A stretch of DNA of 64,000 nt from Rathayibacter oskolensis (GCF_900177245.1 NZ_FXBM01000002.1:1054001-1118000); one strand, 5' to 3'. Shown: positions 40,671 to 49,426, numbered from the stretch's first letter. The notes: generated by a model from the letters alone, not told the origin. Translations and numbers: made by a program.

Positions 40671-42572
40671 GTGTTCGATTCGACGCAGCTCCTCTCCAGC
40701 GCGCTCCTCTCGACGGTGCGCGAGCGGATCGACGCGGCAGGAGGTGTCGCCTCCGATCCCGAGTTCCAGGCCCGGCTCGACGCGCACCTCCCGCGGCTCG
40801 TGGAGCTGCTCTCGTCGGTGTACGCCGACCGCGACGACCTGGCCGACCAGCTGGTCGCGCTCGTCGAACTCGCCGCCGGCTCGTGGGAGGCCCGCCCCGA
40901 CGAGTTGCGGGCGCTCGACCGCGCTCGCGAGCTGCACCCCGACTGGTTCCTCTCGAACAAGGCGCTCGGAGGCGTCTGCTACGTCGACCGGTTCGCCGGC
41001 CACCTCGAGGGCCTGCGTGCCGAGATCCCGTACTTCCGCGAGATCGGGCTCAACTACCTGCATCTCATGCCGATCTTCGACGCCCCGGAGGGCGAGTCCG
41101 ACGGCGGCTACGCGGTGTCGAGCTACCGGCGCGTGCGTCCCGATCTCGGCGACATGGAGCAGCTGCGCCTGCTCGCCTCCGAGCTGCGCGAGCAGGGCAT
41201 CGCCCTCGTCGTCGACTTCGTCTTCAACCACACCTCGAACGAGCACGAGTGGGCGCGTCGGGCTCTCGCCGGCGAGACGCGCTACGAGGACTACTACTGG
41301 ATCTTCCCCGACCGGGAGCAGCCCGACGCGTTCGAGCGGACCACCCGCGAGATCTTCCCCGACGACCACCCCGGCTCCTTCGTCCCGCTCGAGGACGGAC
41401 GCTGGGTGTGGGCGACCTTCCACTCCTACCAGTGGGATCTGAACTACTCGAACCCCGAGGTGTTCCGGGCGATGGCGGGCGAGATGCTGTTCCTGGCGAA
41501 TCAGGGCGTCGACGCGCTCCGGATGGACGCCGTCGCGTTCATCTGGAAGGAGCTGGGCACCACCTCGGAGTCGCAGCCCGAGGCGCACCTGCTGCTGCGC
41601 GCGTTCAACGAGGTCTGCCGGCTCGCCGCTCCGTCGCTCCTGTTCAAGTCCGAGGCGATCGTGCACCCGGACGAGGTCGTCGAGTACATCGACGTCGAGG
41701 AGTGCCAGCTCTCCTACAACCCGCTGCAGATGGCCCTCACCTGGGAGGCGCTCGCCACCCGCGACGTCCGCCTCCTCTCGCAGGCGCTCGAGCGCCGGCA
41801 CGCCCTGCCCGCAGGGACGGCGTGGGTCAACTACGTGCGCGGGCACGACGACATCGGCTGGACCTTCGCCGACGAGGACGCCGCAGAGCTCGGCATCGAC
41901 GCGGCCGGGCACCGCCGCTTCTTGAACGACTTCTACACCGACCGCTTCGAGGGCAGCTTCGCGCGCGGGGTCCCCTTCCAGGAGAACCCGCGCACCGGCG
42001 ACCGGCGGGTGTCGGGCACGACGGCGTCCCTCGCCGGAGTCGAGGCCGGCGACCCGTACGGGATCGAGCGGGTCCTGCTGGCCCACTCCATCGCCCTGAG
42101 CACGGGCGGGCTGCCGCTGCTCTACCTCGGCGACGAGGTCGGGCAGCTCAACGACTACGGCTACGCCGAGGATCCGACCACGGCCGGTGACTCCCGCTGG
42201 GTGAACCGGCCGCGCCGGCCCACCGAGCGCTACGCAGAGCGCGAGACTCCCGGGACCGACGCGGGAGAGATCTTCGGCGGCCTCCTGCACCTGATCGCCA
42301 TCCGCAAGGCCGTCCCGCTGTTCGCGGGGACGGAGCTCACCGTCTTCGACCCCGTGAACCACCATGTGCTCGGCTATCAGCGCCCCGGAGAGGGCGAGTC
42401 CCTGCTCGTCCTGGCGAACGTGTCCGACGAGGTGCAGGAGATCGCCCCCGAGCGCTTCGGCGCTGTCGAGCCGTGGGCGCTCGACCTCGTGACCGAGATC
42501 ACCGTCGACCTCCGGGAGGGCTTCCGGCTCGCGCCTCTCCAGTTCGTCTGGCTCCGGGTGACGCCCGTCTGA
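40671..42572 (+). CDS. Amylosucrase-like GH13 alpha-glucan enzyme
   Basis: A 633-aa GH13 protein with the long helical N-terminal region of amylosucrases (residues 1-95), then a (beta/alpha)8 barrel. LVVDFVFNHTSNEH, the nucleophile Asp in LRMDAVAFIWKELG (about residue 285), the acid Glu in LFKSEAIVHP (about 328) and the Asp in VRGHDDIGW (about 393) are intact. Amylosucrase makes alpha-1,4-glucan from sucrose; sucrose hydrolases and trehalose synthases are close relatives. No signal peptide is present, so it acts inside the cell. GTG 40671 has AAAGGA 7 nt upstream. Confidence 0.87.
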   Translation: MFDSTQLLSSALLSTVRERIDAAGGVASDPEFQARLDAHLPRLVELLSSVYADRDDLADQLVALVELAAGSWEARPDELRALDRARELHPDWFLSNKALGGVCYVDRFAGHLEGLRAEIPYFREIGLNYLHLMPIFDAPEGESDGGYAVSSYRRVRPDLGDMEQLRLLASELREQGIALVVDFVFNHTSNEHEWARRALAGETRYEDYYWIFPDREQPDAFERTTREIFPDDHPGSFVPLEDGRWVWATFHSYQWDLNYSNPEVFRAMAGEMLFLANQGVDALRMDAVAFIWKELGTTSESQPEAHLLLRAFNEVCRLAAPSLLFKSEAIVHPDEVVEYIDVEECQLSYNPLQMALTWEALATRDVRLLSQALERRHALPAGTAWVNYVRGHDDIGWTFADEDAAELGIDAAGHRRFLNDFYTDRFEGSFARGVPFQENPRTGDRRVSGTTASLAGVEAGDPYGIERVLLAHSIALSTGGLPLLYLGDEVGQLNDYGYAEDPTTAGDSRWVNRPRRPTERYAERETPGTDAGEIFGGLLHLIAIRKAVPLFAGTELTVFDPVNHHVLGYQRPGEGESLLVLANVSDEVQEIAPERFGAVEPWALDLVTEITVDLREGFRLAPLQFVWLRVTPV

Positions 42573-42582
42573 GCCGCCCCGG

Positions 42583-42588
42583 TAGCCT
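42583..42588 (+). promoter_or_regulatory. TAGCCT -10-like box of the glycerophosphotransferase-like gene
   Basis: TAGCCT ends 6 nt before the ATG at 42595, only 22 nt after the previous stop. A leaderless transcript is implied. Confidence 0.4.
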
Positions 42589-42594
42589 GATCCG

Positions 42595-43881
42595 ATGGCT
42601 GGCTTCCGCGACGTCCTCGATCGACTGCTGGTCGACGCCGGCCTGGCGCGCAAGGTTGGCCTCGATCTGCTCGCGGCGCGGCGTGCCCGCCAGGCGGTCT
42701 CCCGGCTCCTCGCCGCTCGCGGGCCGCTCCCGCTCGGGCGCTTCGAGATCGGCGTGTACTTCGCCGACGGCGACATCAACCTCTACCAGGTGCGGCAGTG
42801 GTACCGGCCGCTCGAGGAGCTCGCGCGGACGCACCCGGTCGTGCTGCTCAGCCGCAACGCGACCGCTGCGGAGGTGATGCTGCGCGAGAGCCCCGTGCCC
42901 GTCGCCTACGTGCGGTCGGTCGCCGACCTCGAGACCACGATCGCCGAGCAGCCGCTGCGCATCGTCCTCTACGTGAACCAGAACTCGCGCAACTTCCAGA
43001 TGATGCGGTACGGGCGGAGGTGGCACGTCTTCGTCAATCACGGCGAGAGCGACAAGATGTACATGACCACCAACCAGTTCAAGGCCTACGACTACAGCCT
43101 CATCGCGGGCGATGCAGCGCTGGCACGGCTGCACCGGGTGCTCTGGGACTTCGACTTCGACAAGCGCGCCCTGCCGATCGGGCGCCCGCAGGCCGACCAC
43201 TTCGCCGGCCGCACGCCGTTCCCGCCGGACGAGCGGCAGGTCGTGCTCTACGCGCCGACCTGGGAGGGCGACCGGCCGGCTGCCGGCTACGGGTCGATCC
43301 GGAGCCACGGCGTCGCGCTGGTCGGTGCGCTCCTGGCCGACCCGCGCTACCGCCTGGTCTACCGCCCGCACCCCCGCAGCGGCGCGGTCGACCCCGACTA
43401 CGGAGCCGCCGACCGCCGGATCGCGGACATGATCGCCGCGGCGAACGCCGCCGACCCGACCGCCAGGCACGTGCACGACACGGGTGCCGAGCTCGGCTGG
43501 CAGCTGGCGGCCGCCGACCTCGCCGTCCTCGACGTCTCGGCCATGGTCTACGACCGCCTCGCGACCGGACGGCCGCTGATGGTGACGCGGCCCACGAGTC
43601 CCGACGCCGAGGTCGACGAGACCGGCTATCTCGGCGACGCGGAGTGGCTCCTCGCCGAGGACGCCTCGACGCTCCCGAGCAGGATCGCCGGCCCCGAGCA
43701 CGACGAGGCCGCGGTCGAGCGCCTCGAGCGCTGGGTCGGGCACTACTTCGGCGACACGAGCCCGGGGGCATCCACCCGCCGGTTCCACGCCGCGATCGAG
43801 CACCTGCTCGCCCAGTGGGAGCACCACGCCGCCCTGCACCACGACGACCCGGAGGTCGACGAGCGCGATCCGGAGCGCTGA
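42595..43881 (+). CDS. CDP-glycerol:glycerophosphate glycerophosphotransferase-like protein (TagB/TagF type)
   Basis: A 428-aa GT-B-fold protein of the teichoic-acid primase/polymerase family. HVFVNHGESDKMYMTTNQ carries the catalytic His of the HGxxxK block, VVLYAPTWEGDRP is the YAPTxR/W motif, and YRLVYRPHPRSG and the late ADLAVLDVSAMVYDRL bind the nucleotide. It transfers glycerol- or ribitol-phosphate, or a related polyol phosphate, from the CDP form onto a membrane acceptor. It lacks the long tandem domain of processive TagF. ATG 42595 is set by the -10-like box. An AI-2E-family gene follows. Confidence 0.82.
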   Translation: MAGFRDVLDRLLVDAGLARKVGLDLLAARRARQAVSRLLAARGPLPLGRFEIGVYFADGDINLYQVRQWYRPLEELARTHPVVLLSRNATAAEVMLRESPVPVAYVRSVADLETTIAEQPLRIVLYVNQNSRNFQMMRYGRRWHVFVNHGESDKMYMTTNQFKAYDYSLIAGDAALARLHRVLWDFDFDKRALPIGRPQADHFAGRTPFPPDERQVVLYAPTWEGDRPAAGYGSIRSHGVALVGALLADPRYRLVYRPHPRSGAVDPDYGAADRRIADMIAAANAADPTARHVHDTGAELGWQLAAADLAVLDVSAMVYDRLATGRPLMVTRPTSPDAEVDETGYLGDAEWLLAEDASTLPSRIAGPEHDEAAVERLERWVGHYFGDTSPGASTRRFHAAIEHLLAQWEHHAALHHDDPEVDERDPER

Positions 43882-43946
43882 ACGCCCCCTCGCCGCCGCG
43901 GCGTCAAGGCCCGGTCCGGTGCGGATCGCGCCCGCGCGCCTGCTAC

Positions 43947-43952
43947 TACGCT
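43947..43952 (+). promoter_or_regulatory. TACGCT -10-like box of the AI-2E-family gene
   Basis: TACGCT ends 6 nt before the ATG at 43959, implying a leaderless transcript. Confidence 0.4.
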
Positions 43953-43958
43953 CGACGC

Positions 43959-45110
43959 ATGATCACCCCGCGCGGTTTCGCCCGCTCCCGCCGGCGCAGG
44001 GCCGTGGCGACGCCTCCCCCCATCGAGCCCGACATCGTCGTGTCGACCGACGCCGAGAAGCCGGTCTTCACCATCCGCTCGTTCCGCATCGGGCTGTTCG
44101 GTGGTCTCGGCGTGCTGGTCGCCCTGGTGCTCGGGGGCCTCGTCGTCTCGCTGAGCACGGTGCTCACCTACATCTTCGTGGCGCTGTTCTTCGCCCTGGG
44201 CCTTGACCCGCTGGTCTCGTGGCTCGAGCGCAAGCGGATCCCGCGGGCCCTGGCCATCACCATGGTCTTCGCGGTGGTCGTGCTCCTCTTCGCGAGCCTG
44301 CTGCTCTACATCATCCCGATCCTCGTCGAGCAGCTGACCCTGTTCGTGACGAGCGCGCCGAGGATCGTGACCGACATCGCCTCGCAGCAGTGGGTGCTCG
44401 ATCTCGAGCAGCAGCTGCGCGGAGTCATCGACGTCGACGAGCTGATCCAGACCGTGCAGAGCTTCATCGGGGACCCGGGCAATCTGCTGTCCCTCGGCGG
44501 CGGGCTCCTCGCTGTCGGGACCGGAATCGCGAGCGGAGTGACCGGCGCGATCATCGTGCTGATCCTGATGCTGTACTTCCTCGCCTCCCTGCGGTCGATG
44601 AAGGCCGTCGCCTACCGGTTCGCGCCGGCGTCGCACCGCGCCAAGGCGCACGAGGTCGGTGACGAGATCACCGGTGCCGTCGGCCGCTACGTCGTGGGGC
44701 AGGTCTCCCTGGCGGGAGTCAACGGAGTCCTGACCTTCATCCTGATGCTCTCGATCGGCGGTCCGTTCCCCGCGCTCCTGGCCTGCGTCGCCTTCCTCTG
44801 CTCGCTGATCCCGCTCGTCGGCACGATCACGGGAGCGATCATCATCTCGCTCGCGTGCCTGCTCGCCTCCCCGGTGACGGCACTGGTGGCCGCGATCTAC
44901 TACCTGGTCTACATGCAGGTCGAGGCCTACTTCCTCAGCCCGCGCATCATGAACCGCGCGGTGTCGGTGCCCGGAGCGGTCGTCGTCATCGCGGCGGTCG
45001 CGGGAGGCACGCTCGCGGGCGTGCTCGGCGCACTCGTCGCGATCCCGGTCGCCGCATCGGTGATCATCGTCGTGCAGAAGGTGGTCTTCCCGAGGCAGGA
45101 CGCCAAGTAG
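43959..45110 (+). CDS. AI-2E family (YdiK/PerM-type) membrane transporter
   Basis: A 383-aa membrane protein with about eight helices in the AI-2E arrangement: two or three early helices, LGLDPLVSWLERKRIPRALA, a soluble amphipathic middle (about 125-185), and the conserved later helices with ALLACVAFLCSLIPLVGTITGA. Family members export small molecules or act as Na+/H+ antiporters; the autoinducer label rests on few examples. The N-terminal 40 residues are cytosolic. Position next to the wall-polymer genes may be incidental, as it appears to have its own leaderless promoter. Confidence 0.87.
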   Translation: MITPRGFARSRRRRAVATPPPIEPDIVVSTDAEKPVFTIRSFRIGLFGGLGVLVALVLGGLVVSLSTVLTYIFVALFFALGLDPLVSWLERKRIPRALAITMVFAVVVLLFASLLLYIIPILVEQLTLFVTSAPRIVTDIASQQWVLDLEQQLRGVIDVDELIQTVQSFIGDPGNLLSLGGGLLAVGTGIASGVTGAIIVLILMLYFLASLRSMKAVAYRFAPASHRAKAHEVGDEITGAVGRYVVGQVSLAGVNGVLTFILMLSIGGPFPALLACVAFLCSLIPLVGTITGAIIISLACLLASPVTALVAAIYYLVYMQVEAYFLSPRIMNRAVSVPGAVVVIAAVAGGTLAGVLGALVAIPVAASVIIVVQKVVFPRQDAK

Positions 45111-45116
45111 CGGCGA

Positions 45117-45785
45117 TCAGCGGAACGGCGGGACTGCGCCGTCCACCGCGGCGGTGAACGCCGCGACCGACGACGGGAACCGCGGGTCGGAGCCCGCCGC
45201 GGCCACAGGCGGGAGGGTCCGCGTGACCAGCGGGACGACTCCGGCCCAGACGCCCTCCTCCTGCGCGTCGTCGTCGGAAGGGCCTGCCGCCCGCACCTTC
45301 ACGCTCGCCTCGGTGAGCGGCAGGCGCAGCACGAGGGTCGCGGCGATCTCGCGGGACGTGCTCGGGCGCACCTCCTCGTCGCGACCGGGGAGCAGGCGGG
45401 CGACGAGCAGCTCGAGTGCGCGGGCCTTCTCCTCGCCCTCGAGCGCCTCCGGAGTGCCGAGGATCATCGCGGACCGGTAGTTCATCGAGCTGTCGAAGGT
45501 CGAGCGGGCGACGACGAGTCCGTCGACCAGGGTGACGGCGACCGTGAGAGAGGCACCGCGGGCGGCGGCGCGCAGGAGTCCGCCGCCGCTCGAGCCGTGC
45601 AGGAGGAGCGAGTCCCCGTCGCGCGCGAACAGGATCGGCAGGACGATCGCGGCGCCGTCCCTGACGAGGGCGACGTGCGCGACGAGCGCCTCGTCGAGGA
45701 TCTCGTCGAGCGCGGCGCGGTCGGTGCTCTGGCGGTCGCGGAGTCGGGTGATCCGGGTGCGGTCGGTGACGGTGAGGGTGTCCAT
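45117..45785 (-). CDS. Pyridoxamine 5'-phosphate oxidase-fold flavin protein
   Basis: A 222-aa split-barrel protein with ALDEILDEALVAHVALV, IVLPILFARDGDSLLLHGSSG, VDGLVVARSTFDSSMNYRSAM and GVVPLVTRT. This is the FMN-binding group annotated as nitroimidazole resistance or PPOX-class, often encoded beside MocR regulators. True PdxH residues are not conserved enough to claim PLP synthesis. ATG 45785 begins MDTLTVTDRTRI. It is divergent from the MocR-type regulator 79 bases away, which probably controls it. Its 3' end is 6 nt from the AI-2E gene, convergently. Confidence 0.82.
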   Translation of the reverse strand: MDTLTVTDRTRITRLRDRQSTDRAALDEILDEALVAHVALVRDGAAIVLPILFARDGDSLLLHGSSGGGLLRAAARGASLTVAVTLVDGLVVARSTFDSSMNYRSAMILGTPEALEGEEKARALELLVARLLPGRDEEVRPSTSREIAATLVLRLPLTEASVKVRAAGPSDDDAQEEGVWAGVVPLVTRTLPPVAAAGSDPRFPSSVAAFTAAVDGAVPPFR

Positions 45786-45805
45786 CCGCTCAGGGTGCCG
45801 TCCTG

Positions 45806-45849
45806 TCTGGATCTGCCAGAATGCCAACGGACCGACGAACGAGTGGTCC
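45806..45849. promoter_or_regulatory. Candidate operator between PPOX and MocR genes
   Basis: The 79-bp divergent region holds two inverted repeats: TCTGG-N5-CCAGA at 45806-45820 and GGACC-N11-GGTCC at 45829-45849. MocR-type regulators usually bind such paired sites next to their own gene. Confidence 0.45.
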
Positions 45850-45864
45850 AGTTCGGAGGAGGAC

Positions 45865-47307
45865 ATGGCCTCGGCGGAGATCGAGATCCCGCTCCTGCTC
45901 GCGCCGTCCGCACGCGGCTCCGTCCGGGCGTCGCTCGCGGAGGCGCTGCGAGCGGCGGTGCTCGACGGACGCTACCGAGCCGGCGACGCGATCCCGTCCA
46001 GCCGCGTGCTCGCCGAGCAGCTGGGCGTCTCGCGCGGGACCGTCGTCGCGGCCGTCGACCAGCTCGTGGGGGAGGGCTACCTCGTCGCGCGCCCGCGTGC
46101 GGCCGTGACGGTCGCCTCCGACGGGATCGTCGTTCCCTCCTCCGCAGAGGCGTCGCCGCGCCGGGATCCCGTCGAGCCGGTTCCGGCGCGGCTCGACCTG
46201 CGGCCGGGACGGCCGGACACCCGCGGCCTCGACACTCCGGAGTGGCGGGCGGCGTGGCGGCCGGCCCTCTCCGCGCCCCCCTCCGACCTCCCGGTCGCGA
46301 CCGGTGATCCCGGTCTGCGCGAGAGCATCGCCGAGCAGCTCCGGCGTTCCCGCGGCCTCGATGTCGGGGCCGAGGACATCGTCGTGACGAGCGGAACAGC
46401 CGACGCCGTCGCCCTGCTCGCGCGAGCGGCCGCGAGCGCGCTCGGCCGTCCGGTCCGCGTGGCCGTGGAGGACCCCGGCTACCCGGCCGTGCGGCGTCGG
46501 CTGCGCGCCGAGGGCCACGAGATCGTCGGCGTCCCGGTCGTCGGCGACGGCATCGACCTCGGAGCGCTGGCTGCATCCGGGGCCGACATCGTCGTGGTGA
46601 CGCCCTCGCACCAGTACCCCACCGGCGGGCGCCTCGCCCTCGCCGCCCGCCTGGAGCTGGTCCGTCGGTCGGCCGGCGAGCGGCTCCTCGTGATCGAGGA
46701 CGACTACGACAGCGAGTTCCGCTACGTGGGAGCCCCGCTGCCCGCTCTCGCCTCTCTCGACACGGGCGGGGGAGTGGCGCACATCGGCTCGTTCTCGAAG
46801 ACGGTCTCGCCGTGGCTGAGGGTGGCCTACCTGGCGCTACCCGCGTCGTCGTGGCTGCGCGCGGCACTCGCCGAGATCGACGCCGAGCGGGACGCGTCCG
46901 TCTCGGGGCCGACGCAGGAGGCGCTCGCCGCGTTCATGGCGAGCGGCGCGTTCCGGCGCCACCTGACGCGGTCTCGGCGACGCTACGTGCACCGGCGCGA
47001 GCTGGTGAGGCGCTTCTCCGAGGCCGTCGACTGGGGCACGGCGAGCGGGCTCGACGGCGGGCTGCACGTGGTGCTGTCGCTGCCGCTCGACGCCTCGGTG
47101 GTCGCGGCCGCCCTCCACGCGGAGGGGCTCCTCGTCGCGACCCTCGACGAGTACGCGGTCTCGGGCCGGGCGACCGAGGACGCGCTCGTGCTCGGCTACG
47201 GCAGCACCGGCGATCTGGAGCTCGCGGAGGCGCTGACGATCATCGATCGCACCGTGCGGCGGCTCGTCCGTGATATCCGGCTCGTCCGTGATATCCCTGG
47301 AGGATGA
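45865..47307 (+). CDS. MocR/PdxR-type regulator (GntR HTH plus aminotransferase domain)
   Basis: A 480-aa fusion of a GntR winged helix (residues about 15-80; IPSSRVLAEQLGVSRGTVVAA) and a fold-type I aminotransferase domain. VVVTPSHQYPTGG and VIEDDYDSEFRY hold the cofactor, and the PLP lysine is Lys312 in GSFSKTVSPWLRVAY. Such proteins sense PLP or an amino compound and control vitamin B6 or linked genes. ATG 45865 has GGAGGA 4 nt upstream. Its last codons contain an 18-bp tandem duplication, and its stop overlaps the HhH-GPD gene by 4 nt. Confidence 0.9.
   Translation: MASAEIEIPLLLAPSARGSVRASLAEALRAAVLDGRYRAGDAIPSSRVLAEQLGVSRGTVVAAVDQLVGEGYLVARPRAAVTVASDGIVVPSSAEASPRRDPVEPVPARLDLRPGRPDTRGLDTPEWRAAWRPALSAPPSDLPVATGDPGLRESIAEQLRRSRGLDVGAEDIVVTSGTADAVALLARAAASALGRPVRVAVEDPGYPAVRRRLRAEGHEIVGVPVVGDGIDLGALAASGADIVVVTPSHQYPTGGRLALAARLELVRRSAGERLLVIEDDYDSEFRYVGAPLPALASLDTGGGVAHIGSFSKTVSPWLRVAYLALPASSWLRAALAEIDAERDASVSGPTQEALAAFMASGAFRRHLTRSRRRYVHRRELVRRFSEAVDWGTASGLDGGLHVVLSLPLDASVVAAALHAEGLLVATLDEYAVSGRATEDALVLGYGSTGDLELAEALTIIDRTVRRLVRDIRLVRDIPGG
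47260..47295. repeat. Perfect 18-bp tandem duplication at the MocR gene 3' end
   Basis: Units 47260-47277 and 47278-47295 are identical. They encode the repeated RLVRDI near the C-terminus and end 8 nt before the ATG of the next gene. Confidence 0.85.
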
Positions 47308-47903
47308 CTGCCGACGCCGCACTGCACATCACCGACGACCCCGAGGCCGACGCGCTCCTCACCCGGGATCCGCTCGCCCTGCTGATCGGCATGCTGCTCG
47401 ACCAGCAGGTCGCGATGGAGACGGCGTTCTCGGGTCCGCTCAAGATCGAGCAGCGCCTGGCGGAGGCGGGGGCCGCGTTCGATGCCGCGTCGATCGCCTC
47501 CTTCGACGAGGACGACTTCTCGGAGCTGTGCCGGACGCCGCCGGCGATCCACCGCTACCCGGCGAACATGGCCGGGCGGGTGCAGGTGCTCTGCCGGGCG
47601 CTGGTCGACGACTGGGGAGCGGACGCCTCCGCGATCTGGACCCGCGACGAGCCCGACGGCCGCACGGTGCTGGCCCGCCTGAAGGCGCTGCCCGGTTTCG
47701 GTGACCAGAAGGCGCAGATCTTCGTGGCGCTGCTCGGCAAGCGGCGCGGCTTCACCGGGGCGGGATGGCGTGAGGCGGCCGGGGCCTACGGCGAGGAGGA
47801 CTCGTTCCGCTCGGTGGCCGACATCGTGTCGCCGGAGTCGCTGGCGAAGGTGCGGGCGACGAAGCAGGCGGCCAAGGCCGCGGCGCGGGAGTCGAAGAAG
47901 TAG
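47304..47903 (+). CDS. HhH-GPD-type DNA repair-like protein
   Basis: A 199-aa protein of the helix-hairpin-helix GPD superfamily. ALLIGMLLDQQVAMETAFSG corresponds to the family's QQ-containing helix, and KALPGFGDQKAQIFVALLGK is the hairpin. The catalytic Asp that base-excision glycosylases place about 18 residues after the hairpin (VDTH-like) is missing; the sequence there reads KRRGFTGAGW. It may bind DNA without glycosylase chemistry, or use other residues. The C-terminus is basic. ATG 47304 overlaps the MocR stop; the upstream CTGGAGG supplies a ribosome-binding site. Confidence 0.78.
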   Translation: MTADAALHITDDPEADALLTRDPLALLIGMLLDQQVAMETAFSGPLKIEQRLAEAGAAFDAASIASFDEDDFSELCRTPPAIHRYPANMAGRVQVLCRALVDDWGADASAIWTRDEPDGRTVLARLKALPGFGDQKAQIFVALLGKRRGFTGAGWREAAGAYGEEDSFRSVADIVSPESLAKVRATKQAAKAAARESKK

Positions 47904-47926
47904 ACCTCGCGTCCGGCTCCGGCCCG

Positions 47927-49426
47927 TCAGATCCGGTCGTCGAGCTCCGCGATCAGCGCGGCCCGGTCCTCGCGCAGGATCGACGCCCCGCTCCCAGGGA
48001 TCCCGCGGACCTCGACACCGCGCGCGGTGAGCACCGTCGCGAGGGACGGGTGGCCCAGCGGGTCCTCCGGCAGCACCGCGAGGGTCGGAACGGTGAAGCC
48101 CGCGGGAGCCTCCGCCGCGCCCTTCGCCGTCAGACCGCTCGCCGAGGACGGATCCCAGAGGCGGTGCGCCGAGACGTCGAGCTCGATCTGCTCGTCGGTC
48201 CAGATCGGGTGCCGGCGACGCACCTCGTCGGCGTCGCCCTTCTCGACCTGCGCGAGAGCGCCGGTCCGGCGCAGGGTGCCGGTCAGACCCCGCGCGTCCG
48301 AGAAGGCGGGGTCGAGCAGGATCAGGCGCTCGGGCCGGTAGCCGTCGACGAGCTCGGCCGCGACCAGCGCGCCGAGGCCGTGGCCGATGATGAGGTCGGG
48401 AGTCTGCAGCACCGACGCGCGCACGTCGCCCGCCCAGCGCTCCGGCGAGTACGACGGCGACTTCGGAGACCCGCCGTGACCGGCCAGGTCGGGCGCGATC
48501 ACGCGGTAGCCGTGCTCGTGGAGGGTCGGCACGAGGGCGTACCAGACCCTCGAGTCCGAGGCGAGGCCGTGCAGCAGCAGCGCCACCCGCTCACCCGCCC
48601 CGCCGTAGTCGCGGACGTACAGCTCGAGGGGCTCCGCCGGACCGGCCGACAGCGCCTTCCGCTCGGCGTGCGTGGGCTCGAGCACCAGGGAGTTGGCGAA
48701 GACCTGGGGAGCCGGGCCGAACGCGTCGCGGGCGCTGCGCACGACCGCGCGTCCGAGCATCGCGTTGCCGGCGCCTCCGATCGCGGCACCGATGCCGAAC
48801 GGCAGGGCCCGCCCGACGAGACCCGCGCCCTGCTGGGCGAGGAAGTGGTGGGTGAAGGAGCGCTTGGCCCGATCGGCGATCTCGCCTACCAGGAACGACG
48901 GCAGCCCCTTCGTGACCACGGAACCCCAGTACTGGTTCATGCCGTTCCCGCCGCCGGTGGCCTGGCTCGCGACCTGGCGCACGAGGTCGCTCCCGGAGGA
49001 GCCCATCATCAGCGTCAGCACGAGGGCGCGGGCGCGCTCCGGGTCCTCGAGGCGGATGCCGTGCACCTCCGTCACCGACTGCGCGAAGAGGGCGCTGGCC
49101 TCGAGGAACCCCGCCGCCCCGGCGCCCGACAGGGCGAGGGAGGTGATGGTGCCGATCCCGGGGACGACGGCGGTCGCTCCGATGGCCGCGCCGCCCGCGG
49201 CGACGCTGGCGAGGTACTGCCGCTCGAGCGACGTGATGAGCTGGTCGGGAGTCGCGTTCGGCCGACGGCGTCGCAGCGCGCGGATGTTCGCGAGCACCGC
49301 GGGGCGCTGGACGGCCAGCAGCCGATCGAGGATGCGCGCGAGCTGCGCGTTCTCGACCTGCGCCTCCGAACCCGACGTGTCGTCGATCCGCTTCTCGAGA
49401 TCGCGCTTGCGCTTGCGGTCGGCCAT
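47927..49426 (-). CDS. Fusion of a helical membrane-interacting domain with a degenerate alpha/beta hydrolase
   Basis: A 499-aa protein. Residues 1-40 are charged; 60-235 are helical with Gly/Ala-rich membrane-like stretches (VAAGGAAIGATAVVPGIGTI, GAGLVGRALPFGIGAAIGGA), reminiscent of EcsC-type proteins. From about 265 an alpha/beta hydrolase follows (RVALLLHGLASDSRVWYALV, APDLAGHGGS). The nucleophile elbow reads IIGHGLGA, with Gly for Ser, and the His motif reads PGSGASILRED, with Ala for His. The hydrolase is thus probably inactive. ATG 49426 has AGGAG 9 nt upstream; GTG 49480, coupled to the ABC gene by GTGA, is the alternative. Confidence 0.75.
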   Translation of the reverse strand: MADRKRKRDLEKRIDDTSGSEAQVENAQLARILDRLLAVQRPAVLANIRALRRRRPNATPDQLITSLERQYLASVAAGGAAIGATAVVPGIGTITSLALSGAGAAGFLEASALFAQSVTEVHGIRLEDPERARALVLTLMMGSSGSDLVRQVASQATGGGNGMNQYWGSVVTKGLPSFLVGEIADRAKRSFTHHFLAQQGAGLVGRALPFGIGAAIGGAGNAMLGRAVVRSARDAFGPAPQVFANSLVLEPTHAERKALSAGPAEPLELYVRDYGGAGERVALLLHGLASDSRVWYALVPTLHEHGYRVIAPDLAGHGGSPKSPSYSPERWAGDVRASVLQTPDLIIGHGLGALVAAELVDGYRPERLILLDPAFSDARGLTGTLRRTGALAQVEKGDADEVRRRHPIWTDEQIELDVSAHRLWDPSSASGLTAKGAAEAPAGFTVPTLAVLPEDPLGHPSLATVLTARGVEVRGIPGSGASILREDRAALIAELDDRI

